From the NCBI GenBank assembly GCA_025642065.1, contig JAODUP010000578.1, positions 124,001-188,000 of the forward strand: 64,000 nt of DNA. The letters run 5' to 3'. The first letter of the stretch is position 1. Each line of letters begins with the position of its first letter. Under the pieces are notes generated by a model. The model saw only the letters and a list, made by a program, of their open reading frames with translations. It had not been told where the DNA came from and ran no database searches. The translations under genes were made by a program, and so were the position numbers. This DNA comes from Paralvinella palmiformis (lineage: Eukaryota > Annelida > Polychaeta > Terebellida > Alvinellidae). Below are positions 38,983 through 45,366 of the stretch, one piece after another.

Positions 38983-39367
38983 ACACCTGCTGGGATAAAC
39001 TGGATTTGTCACTATCGTGACTGTGGTAGTGACAGCTCTCTATATCAACATAGAGATATAATGTACCTTTCAATAAGGAATGGTCAAGAGTACTGTACAC
39101 AATCACTGTACAGTCATTCTCAAAGATAACAAACTGACTTTTTTTAAATGATCATGCAGAATTTGCACATCGCAACCAACTGACAAAAAGATGGATTAGG
39201 CTCACTGGCCAATTAAACAAAGTCATGTCAAAATACACTTAGAAGCTATCTAGGTCTAGCATTATTTGTGCATCACTTACCGTGAACGAGACCCCCTCGA
39301 CGCTGCCAACTGCATAGCAATGATCACCAGAATTGGCCGCTCCTGTTAACACCTGGTGCCTATTCAT
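576..39367 (-). CDS. DMXL2: DmX-like / Rabconnectin-3A, N-terminal WD40 part (8 exons, partial gene)
   Basis: The join, in transcription order, is 39367-39281, 36598-36473, 10398-10327, 9546-9468, 5989-5778, 4904-4865, 4703-4571 and 761-576. All junctions are GT/AG and in phase, giving about 311 codons. The product follows human DMXL1/DMXL2 from the start: MNRHQVLTGA, then GCDIVIL, ASYGQKVCVFEP, LLTAGDQIQLW, FSPDGLLFAS, VYVAHPRSVTGFTWRKTS, RYMPRGS and ETILPEDGL. These belong to the N-terminal WD40 propeller repeats. The human proteins are about 3,000 residues, so roughly a tenth is present and the rest lies off the left edge. In animals the family partners WDR7 (Rabconnectin-3B) and ROGDI in a RAVE-like complex that assembles V-ATPase on endosomes and synaptic vesicles; that role is known for the family and inferred here. 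The alternative is a DMXL1-like name; most invertebrates have a single orthologue. Confidence 0.93.
1443..2219 (+). mobile_element. Decayed pogo/Tigger-like DNA transposon
   Basis: A 777-bp block bounded by TA on both sides. The left end CTGTATATACTCGTGTA pairs with the inverted right end (CCTTATATACTCGTGTA when read inward), so about 17 bp of terminal inverted repeat with two mismatches. Inside are broken pieces of a transposase C-terminus in three frames: KWPLLPIITQWVKTAWD near 1899-1949, an acidic stretch SDTDSEEEGDDMYDD near 1990-2035, and CEESDDDELVGLN with a stop at 2098. The order (Q-W-V-K-x-A-W-D, then acidic tail) is typical of the end of pogo-family DDE transposases. The catalytic core is missing, so it cannot move itself. 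Confidence 0.7.
3158..3440 (+). mobile_element. tRNA-derived SINE, family 2
   Basis: A tRNA-like head (GTTAGTTAGAGCATTGGACT, then GGTCGTGGGTTTGAGCC as box B) is followed by a long body ending AACAGGTCTGAGTCAGGGAT and AATAATACTGTAAAACACC. The body matches the copy at 19622-19925 over nearly its whole length. Confidence 0.75.
4310..4462 (-). mobile_element. tRNA-like SINE, family 3
   Basis: A diverged copy sharing GGTCACAC, GACATATGG, GGTATGAGCCAGAT and AATGAATGTGCCACGAGAGC with the family-3 copies at 10571 and 20071. The tRNA-like head reads on the minus strand. Confidence 0.5.
4571..4703 (-). CDS. DMXL2: DMXL coding exon 7
   Basis: 133 nt, phase 1 to phase 2, acceptor ATTTCCAG and donor GTAAAT. 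It carries FNYSYVYVAHPRSVTGFTWR and KTSRYMP, one of the most conserved parts of the family (human FVYLAHPRAVTGFSWRKTSK). A serine/lysine-rich linker precedes it. Confidence 0.94.
4865..4904 (-). CDS. DMXL2: DMXL coding exon 6 (microexon)
   Basis: 40 nt, phase 0 to phase 1, acceptor GTTTCAG and donor GTAACT. It encodes NDRLVKIWYENKK, the last strand of a WD repeat (human DDCLLKVWYP). It is too short for ORF calling and was found from frame continuity between exons 5 and 7. Confidence 0.9.
4905..5777 (-). other. DMXL intron 5
   Basis: An AT-rich intron of about 0.87 kb. The only distinct feature is the AATAT-type repeat at 5646-5745. Confidence 0.7.
5646..5745. repeat. AATAT pentanucleotide repeat
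   Basis: About 100 bp of imperfect ATAAT/AATAT units just inside the donor of DMXL exon 5. Apparent ORFs rich in Tyr, Leu and Ile here are artefacts of the repeat. Confidence 0.85.
5778..5989 (-). CDS. DMXL2: DMXL coding exon 5
   Basis: 212 nt, phase 1 to phase 0, acceptor GTTTCAG and donor GTACTG. It carries KLLTAGDQIQLWQSP, an acidic stretch (EDDAGVEFFLEEHDD), then WRCQTSIPVTLIRFSPDG and LLFASIGK. This matches the human order LLTATDSIQLW, acidic insert, WQCKTAVSVHLMEWSPDG, YFATAGK. Confidence 0.94.
6868..6898. repeat. (CA)n microsatellite
   Basis: Uninterrupted CA repeat of about 15 units, followed 90 bp later by a GAGT tract. Confidence 0.95.
6991..7024. repeat. (GAGT)n microsatellite
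   Basis: About eight GAGT units in a row. Confidence 0.9.
7243..7330 (-). mobile_element. Possible LINE 3' tail remnant
   Basis: Begins with three CAATT units then TGTTTATTTCAACATTCATA. Read on the minus strand it ends AAATTGAATTGAATTG, a tail style seen in CR1/L2-type LINEs. No coding remnant is present, so the class is a guess. Confidence 0.35.
8051..8188 (-). mobile_element. tRNA-SINE family 1, internally deleted
   Basis: Contains GGTAGGCTAAATGGGCCGAG, GATTCGAACACGGG (box B) and ends GGGGGCGCCCG. The segment carrying box A (CGCGCTACCAGTTAGACC in other copies) is missing, apparently by deletion between the two CCAC motifs. Confidence 0.85.
8682..8790 (-). mobile_element. tRNA-like SINE, family 3 (diverged)
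   Basis: Shares CAACCTGGAGGTCTGCAATG and CACCATTGGAACACCC with the better copy at 10571-10738. Confidence 0.45.
9468..9546 (-). CDS. DMXL2: DMXL coding exon 4
   Basis: 79 nt, phase 0 to phase 1, acceptor TGGCAG and donor GTAATC. It encodes HLDYHWYHTGTIETSCQVLA followed by LSLNQE. It is less conserved than its neighbours, but the W..TG pattern and position fit the DMXL WD40 blade, and it joins exon 5 in frame. Confidence 0.88.
9547..10326 (-). other. DMXL intron 3
   Basis: A 0.78 kb AT-rich intron. I see nothing else in it. Confidence 0.75.
10327..10398 (-). CDS. DMXL2: DMXL coding exon 3
   Basis: 24 codons, phase 0 at both ends, after acceptor ATTTCAG and before donor GTGAGT. It encodes IVASYGQKVCVFEPTPLLHH and ends DSVH; the vertebrate counterpart reads IAASYGNAVCIFEP. 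It lies 26 kb of intron away from exon 2. Confidence 0.92.
10571..10738 (-). mobile_element. tRNA-like SINE, family 3
   Basis: The best copy of this family: GGTCACATTTGGGACACATG, GGTATGAGCTAGATTCGAAC as box B, and CTAATCAATGCACCATTGGA at the head. The tRNA-like head is on the minus strand. Confidence 0.65.
10739..10816. repeat. 39-bp tandem duplication
   Basis: ATGCTTCAAAGATATTGACA at 10739 recurs as ATGCTTTAAAGATATTGACA at 10778, period 39 bp, directly beside the family-3 SINE. Confidence 0.8.
11563..11602. repeat. (TA)n microsatellite
   Basis: About 20 uninterrupted TA units. Confidence 0.95.
12828..12856. repeat. (GA)n microsatellite
   Basis: An uninterrupted GA tract that abuts the 3' end of the family-1 SINE at 12857. 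Confidence 0.95.
12857..13036 (-). mobile_element. tRNA-SINE family 1, near full length
   Basis: Runs from GATTGATGTTTTATGGC through GGGCTAAATGGGCCGAGTGA and GATTCGAACTCAGATGG (box B) to CGCTACCAGTTAGACCACGG and AGGCGCCC. It is followed by a CA microsatellite (about 13041-13069). Confidence 0.9.
13334..13361. repeat. (CA)n microsatellite
   Basis: About 14 CA units on the flank of the GC-rich patch. Confidence 0.9.
13440..13720. other. GC- and CpG-rich patch inside intron 2
   Basis: A pyrimidine tract (CCGCCCCTCTCCCCCACC) is followed by CpG-dense sequence such as GTCGTCGGCGGGCGGCTGAG, which stands out against the AT-rich intron. No splice-supported exon was found. It could be an internal promoter, an enhancer or an old repeat. 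Confidence 0.4.
14211..14398 (-). mobile_element. tRNA-SINE family 1, near full length
   Basis: Tail ATGATGATGATTGATG, body GGTAGGCTAAATGGGCCGAG, box B GAGATTCGAACTCGGG, box A region CGCGCTACCAGTTAGACC, end GAGGCGCCCG. Confidence 0.9.
15163..15359 (+). mobile_element. tRNA-SINE family 1, full length
   Basis: Starts GGGCGGGTGCCTTCGTGGTC with box A TAGTTGGTAGCGCG, box B GAATTCGAATCTCG, and ends in a CATCATCATC tail. Possible short flanking repeats are AAGGCCTTA and AAGCCCTTA. Confidence 0.9.
15693..15907 (+). other. Gln-rich open frame of uncertain status
   Basis: An ATG-initiated frame of 70 codons from 15,696 contains QQQQLQQQQ and SLTDILAGK, with possible donors after 15,850. No family is recognised and no acceptor-supported exon is clear. 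It may be chance coding potential in a CAA/CAG-rich stretch. Confidence 0.15.
16605..16711. repeat. Compound TA / GA / TA / GATA microsatellite
   Basis: A TA tract, then GA units, then TA again, then GATA units, in one continuous low-complexity run. Confidence 0.95.
17265..17445 (-). mobile_element. tRNA-SINE family 1, subfamily B, with target-site duplication
   Basis: Box B reads GGGGTTTGAACCCGGG instead of GAGATTCGAACTCGGG, followed by CCGCTACCAGTTAGGCC. It is flanked by GTCTTGACCGGGTAAAT (17248-17264) and GTCTCGACCAGGTAGAT (17446-17462), 14 of 17 matching, an aged target-site duplication. Confidence 0.92.
18109..18171. repeat. Perfect 28-bp inverted repeat with 7-nt loop
   Basis: The arms 18109-18136 and 18144-18171 are exact reverse complements (left arm begins AATACTAAATGGATGCATTC), separated by CAAATTA. 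It is not part of a recognised element. Confidence 0.95.
18204..18239. repeat. (GA)n microsatellite
   Basis: About 17 GA units shortly after the 18109 hairpin. Confidence 0.95.
18471..18628 (-). mobile_element. tRNA-SINE family 1
   Basis: Body GGTAGGCTAAATGGGCCGAC, box B AAATTCGAACTCGGG, head CGCTACCAGTTGGACCACGA, end AGGCGCCC. The distal tail is missing. Confidence 0.88.
19460..19511 (-). mobile_element. tRNA-SINE family 1, tail fragment
   Basis: Only the 3' part is present: ATTTACGGCCACTTTTGTGC and GGTAGGCTAAATGGGCCG. It looks like a 5'-truncated insertion. Confidence 0.8.
19622..19925 (+). mobile_element. tRNA-derived SINE, family 2
   Basis: The head has GTTAAGTTAGAGCGTAGGAC and box B GGTCGCGGGTTCCAGGC. 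The body shares ATGCGTTGTATGCTCCC, GGATTGGAACAGGTCTGAGT and AATAATACTGTAAAACGCC with the copy at 3158. Confidence 0.78.
20071..20212 (-). mobile_element. tRNA-like SINE, family 3
   Basis: Shares GGTCACATTTGGGACACATG, GGTATGAGCTCGATTCAAAC and GCTCTAACCATTGCACCATT with the 10571 copy. Confidence 0.65.
20535..20719 (-). mobile_element. tRNA-SINE family 1 with target-site duplication
   Basis: A near full-length copy (box B GAGATTCGAACTCGGG). It is flanked by a perfect 10-bp repeat TCAAGATCAA at 20525-20534 and 20720-20729, so the insertion borders are defined. Confidence 0.93.
22917..22953. repeat. (TA)n microsatellite
   Basis: About 18 TA units. Confidence 0.95.
23110..23540. repeat. Degenerate TCTG/TCCG simple-repeat tract
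   Basis: About 430 bp of loosely repeated CTGTCTGTCC/TCTGTCCGTG motifs, pyrimidine-rich on the plus strand. The Ser/Val/Leu-rich frames across it are repeat artefacts. Confidence 0.65.
23988..24039. repeat. (TA)n(TG)n compound microsatellite
   Basis: A TA tract with one break runs into a TG tract of about 12 units. Confidence 0.95.
24151..24480 (+). mobile_element. Element with two tRNA-like heads in tandem
   Basis: The first tRNA-like unit (24151-24222) has GGCTGAGTGGTAGCG and GGCTCAAATCC. The second (24225-24291) has TAGTCTAGTGGTAAGCGCG and GGTTCGATCCC. A unique body follows, with AAAGGGTGACGTTAAAGATA. Neither head folds into a convincing complete tRNA, so this looks like a dimeric-head SINE. 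Confidence 0.5.
24603..24788 (-). mobile_element. tRNA-SINE family 1, subfamily B
   Basis: Box B GGGGTTTGAACCTAGG, GACACAGCCCAGACGG and CGCTACCAATTAGGCC place it with the copies at 17265 and 32989. The head is degraded. Confidence 0.85.
25010..25176 (-). mobile_element. tRNA-SINE family 1, diverged
   Basis: Recognisable by GATGAAACACCCTTCGGAT, CAGGATTTGAACCC and GTTAGACTACCGAGGCGCC; the middle is heavily diverged. Confidence 0.75.
25263..25314. repeat. (TA)n microsatellite inside a perfect palindrome
   Basis: Reads TAGTCTATAT at the left and ATATAGACTA at the right of an uninterrupted TA tract, so the whole 52 bp is its own reverse complement. Confidence 0.9.
26081..26242 (+). mobile_element. 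tRNA-SINE family 1, 5'-truncated
   Basis: Starts within the head at GTTAGATCACAGATCGCTAC; box A is lost. It keeps box B GTGTTCGAATCTTG, the body and an AATCATCGTCATC tail. Confidence 0.85.
26489..26570. repeat. Three-copy tandem repeat, unit about 30 bp
   Basis: TTTATTGATGTACATATATG, TTTATTGAGGTACATACATG and TTTTACTGGTGTGCATATAA follow one another at about 30-bp spacing. Confidence 0.6.
26849..26900. repeat. (TA)n microsatellite
   Basis: About 25 TA units. Confidence 0.95.
27405..27880. mobile_element. Unclassified old dispersed repeat
   Basis: AATAATAATAATATA precedes TTTATATAGTGCCCTATATA and CCTAAGGCGCTTGACAATAA. A similar AATAATAAT/AAAGTGCCCTT motif appears at 60920-61020, suggesting a shared repeat. 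The body has no coding capacity that I can read. Confidence 0.4.
28105..28282 (+). mobile_element. tRNA-SINE family 1, full length
   Basis: Head GCCTCCGTGGTCTAACTGGT, box B GAGTTCGAATCTCGG and an ATCATCATCATC tail. Possible short flanking repeat CCATAGC (28102 and 28283). Confidence 0.9.
28335..28470 (-). mobile_element. tRNA-like SINE, family 3 (diverged)
   Basis: Shares GATATGAGCTGGAATTTAAC, TTACAATGCAGTGTTCTAAC and CACTGCATCAACAGCACACC with other copies of the family. Confidence 0.45.
29655..29870 (+). mobile_element. tRNA-headed SINE-like sequence
   Basis: GATGGTGCAGTGGTAAAGTG (box A-like) and CAGTTCGAATCCTGG (box B) are spaced as in a tRNA, followed by an AT-rich body. It matches none of the other families well. 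Confidence 0.4.
30223..30446. repeat. Local tandem duplication of about 100-125 bp
   Basis: Copy 1 (30223-30317) and copy 2 (30320-30446) both run from CAC.CTTCTC through CTCAGTGGTAA to ATTATTAAATTTGCTTGAC and TATCCG. Copy 2 has an A-rich insertion. Confidence 0.75.
30681..30848 (+). mobile_element. tRNA-SINE family 1 with target-site duplication
   Basis: A full copy from GGCCTCCGTGGTCTAACTGG to the ATCAATCATC tail. It is flanked by CTTTGGTCTAAATGG (30661-30675) and CTTTGGTGTAAATGG (30849-30863), 14 of 15 identical. Confidence 0.93.
31241..31352. mobile_element. GGAATT-rich foldback-like element
   Basis: Left end TGGGATCAATTTCAATTCC and right end, read inverted, TGGGGTCAATTCCATTTTG. The inside is built from GGAATTGGAATTGA units. 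A close relative starts at 63769. It may be a MITE. Confidence 0.5.
32100..32273 (-). mobile_element. tRNA-SINE family 1 with 13-bp target-site duplication
   Basis: Flanked by perfect CACATTGCTACGA at 32087-32099 and 32274-32286. The tail is GATGATGATGATTGATG, adjoining the left duplication, and the 5' end stops inside the head (CACGCTACCG), so the copy is slightly 5'-truncated, as in target-primed insertion. Confidence 0.95.
32560..32640 (-). mobile_element. tRNA-SINE family 1, internal fragment
   Basis: Only TAAGCTAAATGGACCGGGCA through GATGAAACACCCTTCG remains. Confidence 0.65.
32989..33172 (-). mobile_element. tRNA-SINE family 1, subfamily B
   Basis: ACATAGCCCGACCGGGGTTT then GAACCCAGG as box B, followed by CGCGCTACCAGTTAGGCCAT. 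Near full length. Confidence 0.9.
33985..34098 (-). mobile_element. tRNA-SINE family 1, 5'-truncated, 15-bp target-site duplication
   Basis: Flanked by perfect TGTTGTTTCATATGA at 33970-33984 and 34099-34113. The copy stops before box B, so it lacks both promoter boxes, yet its borders are exact. Confidence 0.95.
35586..35755 (-). mobile_element. tRNA-SINE family 1 with 10-bp target-site duplication
   Basis: A diverged copy (box B GAGATTTGAACTCAGA) flanked by perfect CAGTTTCCCT at 35576-35585 and 35756-35765. Confidence 0.88.
36473..36598 (-). CDS. DMXL2: DMXL coding exon 2
   Basis: 42 codons, phase 0 at both ends, between acceptor TGACAG and donor GTAAGT. It contains GCDIVILTGDFQRIQIIPGA and VQVSCIDC, corresponding to the first WD repeat of human DMXL2 with the same exon edges as I recall for the vertebrate genes. 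Confidence 0.95.
36665..36835 (-). mobile_element. tRNA-SINE family 1, subfamily B, diverged
   Basis: Contains GAAAGATGAAACACCCTCCA, GACATGGCAAGGTTTGGATC and a degraded head. It begins about 65 bp upstream of exon 2 in the transcribed direction. Confidence 0.7.
37821..37986 (-). mobile_element. tRNA-like SINE, family 3 (diverged)
   Basis: GCTGGTCACATCTGGAA at one end and ACTATTGCACCAGAGTAGCA at the other match the family-3 layout. Confidence 0.45.
38949..38979. repeat. (TA)n microsatellite
   Basis: About 15 TA units. Confidence 0.95.
39281..39367 (-). CDS. DMXL2: DMXL coding exon 1 with start codon
   Basis: 29 codons beginning MNRHQVLTGAANSGDHCYAV and ending in GVSFT, matching the extreme N-terminus of vertebrate DMXL proteins. 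The ATG has G at -3 (GTGGCCATGA). The donor is ACG|GTAAGT, phase 0. The 5' UTR continues into the sequence just above 39,367; its length cannot be set from sequence alone. Confidence 0.93.
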
Positions 39368-40162
39368 GGCCACCTTTTAGCTTGTCTGTTCGTATAATTA
39401 TGTGCCGCGGAACGACCTACGAGACAAGCAACTGGACTAAATATATTCCTAGCCTACTGGTATTCACCATCTTGCGAACAATACGAGAGTAACGCCATTA
39501 ATGATGGATGCAGATTGACCCGCCTGGCTTAAGGCCTACCGGTGACTGTCCAACTGGCTCCTGAGCCAACGGGCACAAACAGCAACTCGCGACGATTTCG
39601 CTCAAACGAACGATGTTACCTATCATCTGTACAATGGTGTGCACTACAGGATGTTATGTGTTTGCATTTCCTATGTGATATCCGTTCCTTTTTGCTGCTA
39701 GTTAACCGCCTGTCCCACCAGACTCAGTGAAAACATTGAAATGAGCCACCAACGATTTGACACTTCCAGTCTGACATAAATGACAGGTCACGGACCGGGT
39801 TCACTTCCGCTTGCCGATCCCGTTTTCAACATCCGGCTGTTGAACCAGATATTATCATTCAAAGAGTGAATAAATAGAGTTCTTCAGGGGAGGACATATG
39901 TATGCTTGTGTGCGTAGCCGTCTGGGTGTCAGTATGTGTCTCACAAACACACACACACATTAGTTTTCTATTACGAAAAACATTTTAATAAATGTTGCAT
40001 TATGACGATGTAAGAATAACAAACATTTGAAGCTGGATAGTTCCTAATTGTTCCCTCTTTATAACCTGAATTTAATGATAAGAAGTAGAAGATTTTAATC
40101 ACATAAACTAAAATATAAACGTTCATTAAAAGTATGAAAACAGAACATAATATGATACATGC

Positions 40163-40209
40163 ATATATATATATGCATATATATATATATATATATATAC
40201 ATACATATA
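40163..40209. repeat. (TA)n microsatellite, interrupted
   Basis: A TA tract broken by GCATA and CATA units. Confidence 0.85.
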
Positions 40210-40836
40210 TAGCTTTATTTTGTAATCATTTATTAATATCTTTTGATTTGATTTATCTTGTACCCTAATGTAAATGCATAATAATAACACCAAAATACAT
40301 AGATACATTAAACTGCCAGGATAGCACAAGAAAGTGAAAACACTTATTTCCATTGTGATCTTAATATATTAATTGGTTATACTCAATTCTTAGAATGTAG
40401 CTGATGCCAAAACTGTTTGTGAAGTCGTCAGTAGTATTAAACGTTTAAAAAATATCGAGCGACAATTAACTCACATATCACGATCTACTTCACATAAAAT
40501 ATATCTGGCAAAGATGTTTTATTGTATACACATATATAGGGTCTGGTCTAAACTACAATTATTAACTTAGAGTTGTCTTTTTATAATATAATCTCCACTA
40601 TATCAGCATTTAATATAAAATATTTGAATGACATGATTATGGTATATATACAGATTAAGTCTAACTAAAGTCACCTGCTGTGTTGTTTTTCAGAATCTCT
40701 GTATATTTCTTTATCTTCGGTCAACATATCTTTTGCAGTCTTTAATAAACTTATATGACCAATTATATACCACCTGATTTTCCTATATGTTATCAGCTTG
40801 TATATGCCTTTCTCATTATAGGTACTGAGCCCAATG

Positions 40837-40838
<2 letters not shown>

Positions 40839-40873
<35 letters not shown>
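40839..40873. repeat. (TA)n microsatellite
   Basis: About 17 TA units. Confidence 0.95.
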
Positions 40874-40875
<2 letters not shown>

Positions 40876-41569
40876 ACAATATAGATAATTCCGATACAAA
40901 CAATCTTTACCTAATCGTTTCTGTTGTATGTACGCTATCATTTCAGTATCAACAGCTTGTCGTGCTGCTTGTAATACGTATTCTATTGTTTATAGTTGTT
41001 ACACTTTGTAATTTTTTAAATAATCATTATACAATGCAATTAATTTGTTATATCATGCACAAAGAATTTAAGTGCATAGATAATTAATAAACATATCATG
41101 TTTGTAGCCAGCAAACATTCATCCAAGCTCACCCCCCTGTGTCCACTTACTGACTTAGATTAGATTATACTTTATGGAGCAAGCATGCACCCTATCCCGA
41201 GGAACTTTATCCTTATTTTTTATCCATATTTTAAAATAAATTCTTAGCTTATGTTCAGCATAAAGAAAGGCATTCAATCGATAACGAACATATGAGCATT
41301 ATGACATCGGATTAATTAATAAACACCGACAAACTTTAACTGTGCCGTCCACAATGTTCACTCGTTCGGGCAGGCCGCCACTGGTTTGCGCGATGCATTC
41401 GCCAGATGTCGCCACACCAGATTGACGCCATTAATCTTAGAGGAAGCCACTAAACAAAGATATCGCTTTAGTTGGTCAGGAAATTGGACGCTTTCTTTTT
41501 GGTAGGATTACTATGGTAAATGGAGCTTATTTAACGGGTTCGTTCCAACACCGTCGCCTGTACCGCTAC

Positions 41570-41655
41570 CCGCGATCGGCCGCCATCTTTGTAACAGCGT
41601 AGTTGTTATAACTGCGTTTTTTAGTTCTGAAGTAGTGTCGGTTTATCTGTTTGCA
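41570..41655 (+). other. Candidate non-coding first exon of the zinc-finger gene
   Basis: The stretch after the YY1 motif ends at a strong donor (TTGCA|GTGAGT at 41655/41656). The next exon begins at a good acceptor at 45,302 in untranslated sequence, so a 5' UTR exon must lie upstream. The exact start and donor are guesses. Confidence 0.3.
41579..41590 (+). promoter_or_regulatory. YY1-type motif, candidate start region
   Basis: GCCGCCATCTTT is a textbook YY1 core, which in animal promoters often sits just downstream of the start site. It lies in the CpG-richer stretch before the zinc-finger gene. Function is inferred from motif and position. Confidence 0.45.
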
Positions 41656-44600
41656 GTGAGTGTGTGTGTTTCTCAGCCAGTTTACCAGGTCACCAGCGGT
41701 GTTTGTTAGTATGCCAAGGAATTGTTAATGTCACCTCGCTTCGACTGTGCGCCATCCACGTATTATTTGCCCCGTGTGGTGGGTGAAATGTAGTCGGTCT
41801 GTGTGAGGATTTTCATAAAACAACTTGATGTTGGCCCACAGTTGGGGGATACGACGATCATACGTTGGTTTTAAGTATTTACTAATTCAGGTATTCCAAG
41901 TTGAACCTGCGCGTACCAAAGCGGTCTAATGACCCACTGAGACTGGCCAAAAACAGAGACAACGGCCACATTCTCGTTCTGGTTGTAAAGTTTCACAGAT
42001 TTAGAACAGGCTACTGATATAACAGTATTGATATTTAATTTGGAAAATCAGAGTCCTTGTGACAGTTGTCCAACTGTATATGATCTAAACATGGTTCATA
42101 ATTCAGAATATGAATTTGTCCTTGAGGTGTATTGTGAGATGATAGATATGATATAAAAGTTATACTAGCTAGCTGTGGAGTGCAGTAGGCTTCTTTATAA
42201 GTTGGTAATTTAATGCATACAACTACAAGTGTTGAAGTGGTGGTGTTTCTGTGTATTTTGAATTGTACAATTGTGTACACATGGACTAATGTTTCATTAG
42301 CATAACTGGATATCAATAGAAGTGCATCTTCTTACCTTTCAGAAATGATGGTAAACATATTGGCAGATCTGGTTATTCAAAATAACATACAAATGATACA
42401 TTAAATTATTTGTGGAAAAATTATTCTTTTTGTTGCATGATTTATTTCTTCACTAATTTTGGGATATCATTGTTATTCATCCGATCTCTAATAATAAAAG
42501 ATTGGAATTTCCAGGTTATGAGTTCCATCATTTTTGAAGTTGCATATTATTAACACATATTCTCATCCATTAGATCAGGCAATATTCTGGTTATTTCATC
42601 TCAACCAGAAGCAGCAGCTACATCCAAGGATATTTTATGGAATTTATCAGCAAATCTAGCTGTCATGGGCTACAGTGGAAGAAATTTACATCAGTGACCG
42701 CCTTTACAGTAACCTGTTCCATTTCACAGAAAGTTATTACCATTATTTTGCCATATACTATCATGGATTTATTTTAGACTACATTTCATACAGTGACTAA
42801 AATGTCATTCTAGTTTCCATACCTACAACAACATTTGGTACGATATATAATATTTACGTGCGCTACAGATACAATTTTTGTTCATAGTAGGTGATATTTG
42901 ACCCCCTAGACTAATACTAGAGTTTCATACAATTTAACCAATACCTGGGGTCAGCTTATTAATGAGTGTGTGCTGTATAGTTTTATGCAGGTAATAAATA
43001 ATTTATCACAAACACTGTCATCAGTAAGATTTCCAAATAAATATCAGCCGAGTTAATTATGGAATTTTTTTGCCATGCACTCAAATCATGATTGTCACAT
43101 GCCATGGCCAGAAAAATATTTCTATATCACTCTATAGCCCAACAAAAAATTACCAGTTCAAGCAAAACTGAGGTGGAGTCAACAGATAATGCCAGATTCT
43201 CAAGTTGGGTGTGCCGGAGTTAATGTCAACATAAATCGAATGTACCCAAGAACTCAATTTCTTTTTAAAGAATCAGGAAGTCATCACAAAACTTTTGAAA
43301 AACTATAACCCATAGTAACCGTGACCATATAATTGATATTCTATAATTAACATCTATGACCTGAATGCCAGTCAATAACCCACCAATGAATAGTCAACAG
43401 TAGGTAGCTTCATGTTAAATCTATTGGCACTAACAAACCCAGAGTTTTGAATAATTTTTTCAGCCCTTGATAGGAATTATCTATAGCATAGATGAGCTGA
43501 ATCAAATTGATTTATTTGTCAGAAAATATTTGTTTTCAGTCATGTTTAAAGATGAGCTTGATCGCTTGGTGAAAAATCCAATTTCAGAATGGCATTGACC
43601 AGTTCCTATACAAATACAATGTAACAATTTTCCACACAAGTCATAACATACATCATAATATAATATTATTTACCTAATACCAGACTAGTATTTTGGACCA
43701 GTCAGTAGCCCCAAAACTAAATCCACAACCCCCGGGGTACAGATTTTTTTAGTCCTGCCCATGCAGTAAGAGGACTCAGTTGTTGAGATAAAATATATCT
43801 TAGAAGATGCTGTAGTGTTATTATCAAAGTACAACTGTATATAATATTGTCGGTTTCTGTGCTTATTAATTCTGGTGTGATTTCAAGGCATCTTGTATGT
43901 GGACTGGAAGAACTTGGTTTTATAGGTTCAGCTCCAGGAGAAACATGTGCTACAGAATGTGTTAATAAATTCTCATATATTTGTAACCTAACAGTTTACC
44001 CTATTGAGAACAATACTTACAATTATTATCAGTAAACATGTCATAGTTTGTGACCAAACAAAGCACATATCCTAGCACACAGAAACATAAAGGACTTTTC
44101 ACAGTTTGGGTAATTAGTCGTCTTGTTATTAATTTCTATAGATGTCACATGAATTAATGGGTCAGTACTGACATGATATACACATTATTTGAGCAACCGT
44201 CTAAATCGCAAAACCTTTTTTGTTAAATCATGTAACCTGGGTTTAACATGGGAACGCTATCCACCATACATTACTCTTCATTGTCTGTAGAAGTCTAAAA
44301 TATATCAATATTGATCGTGATGTCTTCATTCATTGTGTTACTTTGGTTTGAGGGCTGCGCCATGGGCACACACTACCCTGAATGCAGATTGGATGTGTAA
44401 ATATATTTACGACTTTTCTTCATCGCACTTTAAATTACAATTTACATGTAGAATTATTGTGATCTGAAAGCATCAACATCTTGAACATGGAGAAGTATTG
44501 TTAAAGTTTGTCAATGTAGAACTCACTTACTGCATTATATAGTTACAAATTTGCGGATGTTATGTCATCAATGACAATTGTTTCCGGTAAGGGCAATTGT

Positions 44601-45302
44601 TTCCTTCCAGTTGATGGGGCATTTTAAATTTGGCCACTGATAGCTTCCCTCAAGTTCGTAACCCTGTTAGGGCGCCTCCATGGTCTAGCGGTAGCGTGTT
44701 GGACCACAGATCAGTACCACCCATGTTCGAATCCCGGCGTTGGCATATCTGAATGGTTGTTTCATCTTTGAGTTCACCTCATTACATGTGGAGGTCTCTT
44801 GGGCCATTTAGCCTACCTTGTCCACAAAAGTGGCCGTAAAACATCAATCATCCATAACCCTGTTGTATGCTTCCATGTGAAATATAACTATAGCACATTT
44901 GTTTAGGCTAATTTCTGACACCTGGGAGATGTTGGAGACTGATTCTTCCTTGCACACACACATCCAGAGTGTTTTAGAAACAAGATTTGGCGGTAAGGGA
45001 TCCGAAGTTTATACACCAAAAATGATGTAGGGCAGAATGGTGAATGTTCATGGTGAATAATATATAGGCCTAGTCAAAATTCAAAGTGAAAAATTTCTTT
45101 TGTCACTTTACCCACAGTTAAAATGTCTATGCATTGATTTCTTTATAATCTAACCTGCCTTTCATTTTTGATGTGCTATTGGTAAATGGAGCACGAGATT
45201 TTTATTAACTGTTTTTTTTTTACTGTTCTGTCTATGCAGTAACCTGAAATGGGTTTATATATATATAATTCATATCTGTCTGATATTGTATTTTCCTTAC
45301 AG
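41656..45302 (+). other. Likely intron 1 of the zinc-finger gene
   Basis: AT-rich with one family-1 SINE (44669-44854). No other coding exon is recognised. It ends in a pyrimidine-rich acceptor (TTTTCCTTACAG). Confidence 0.5.
44669..44854 (+). mobile_element. tRNA-SINE family 1 with 10-bp target-site duplication
   Basis: A full copy with head GGGCGCCTCCATGGTCTAGC, box B ATGTTCGAATCCCGG and an ATCAATCATCC tail, flanked by perfect TAACCCTGTT at 44659-44668 and 44855-44864. It is the only clear family-1 copy in the right third of the window. Confidence 0.94.
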
Positions 45303-45366
45303 CTAGAAGAACCAGGTGTCTGTGATATAGCGTGACTCTGACCTGCAAAATAAGGAAGAAGTGTGC

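Larger units (their letters stand above)
36599..39280 (-). other. DMXL intron 1
   Basis: A 2.7 kb AT-rich intron with a family-1 SINE (36665), a family-3 SINE (37821) and a TA tract (38949-38979). I see nothing else. Confidence 0.7.
39368..41565. other. Intergenic interval between head-to-head genes
   Basis: About 2.2 kb between the DMXL start codon and the likely start of the plus-strand zinc-finger gene. It includes the DMXL 5' UTR/promoter near 39,370-39,850 (less AT-rich), two TA microsatellites (40163-40209 and 40839-40873) and AT-rich filler. The section 41,340-41,565 is richer in CpG. Confidence 0.55.

Noticed and set aside
15163..44854. Family-1 SINE heads considered as tRNA genes
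   Set aside because: They recur with a common 3' body, tail and target-site duplications, so they are retroposons.
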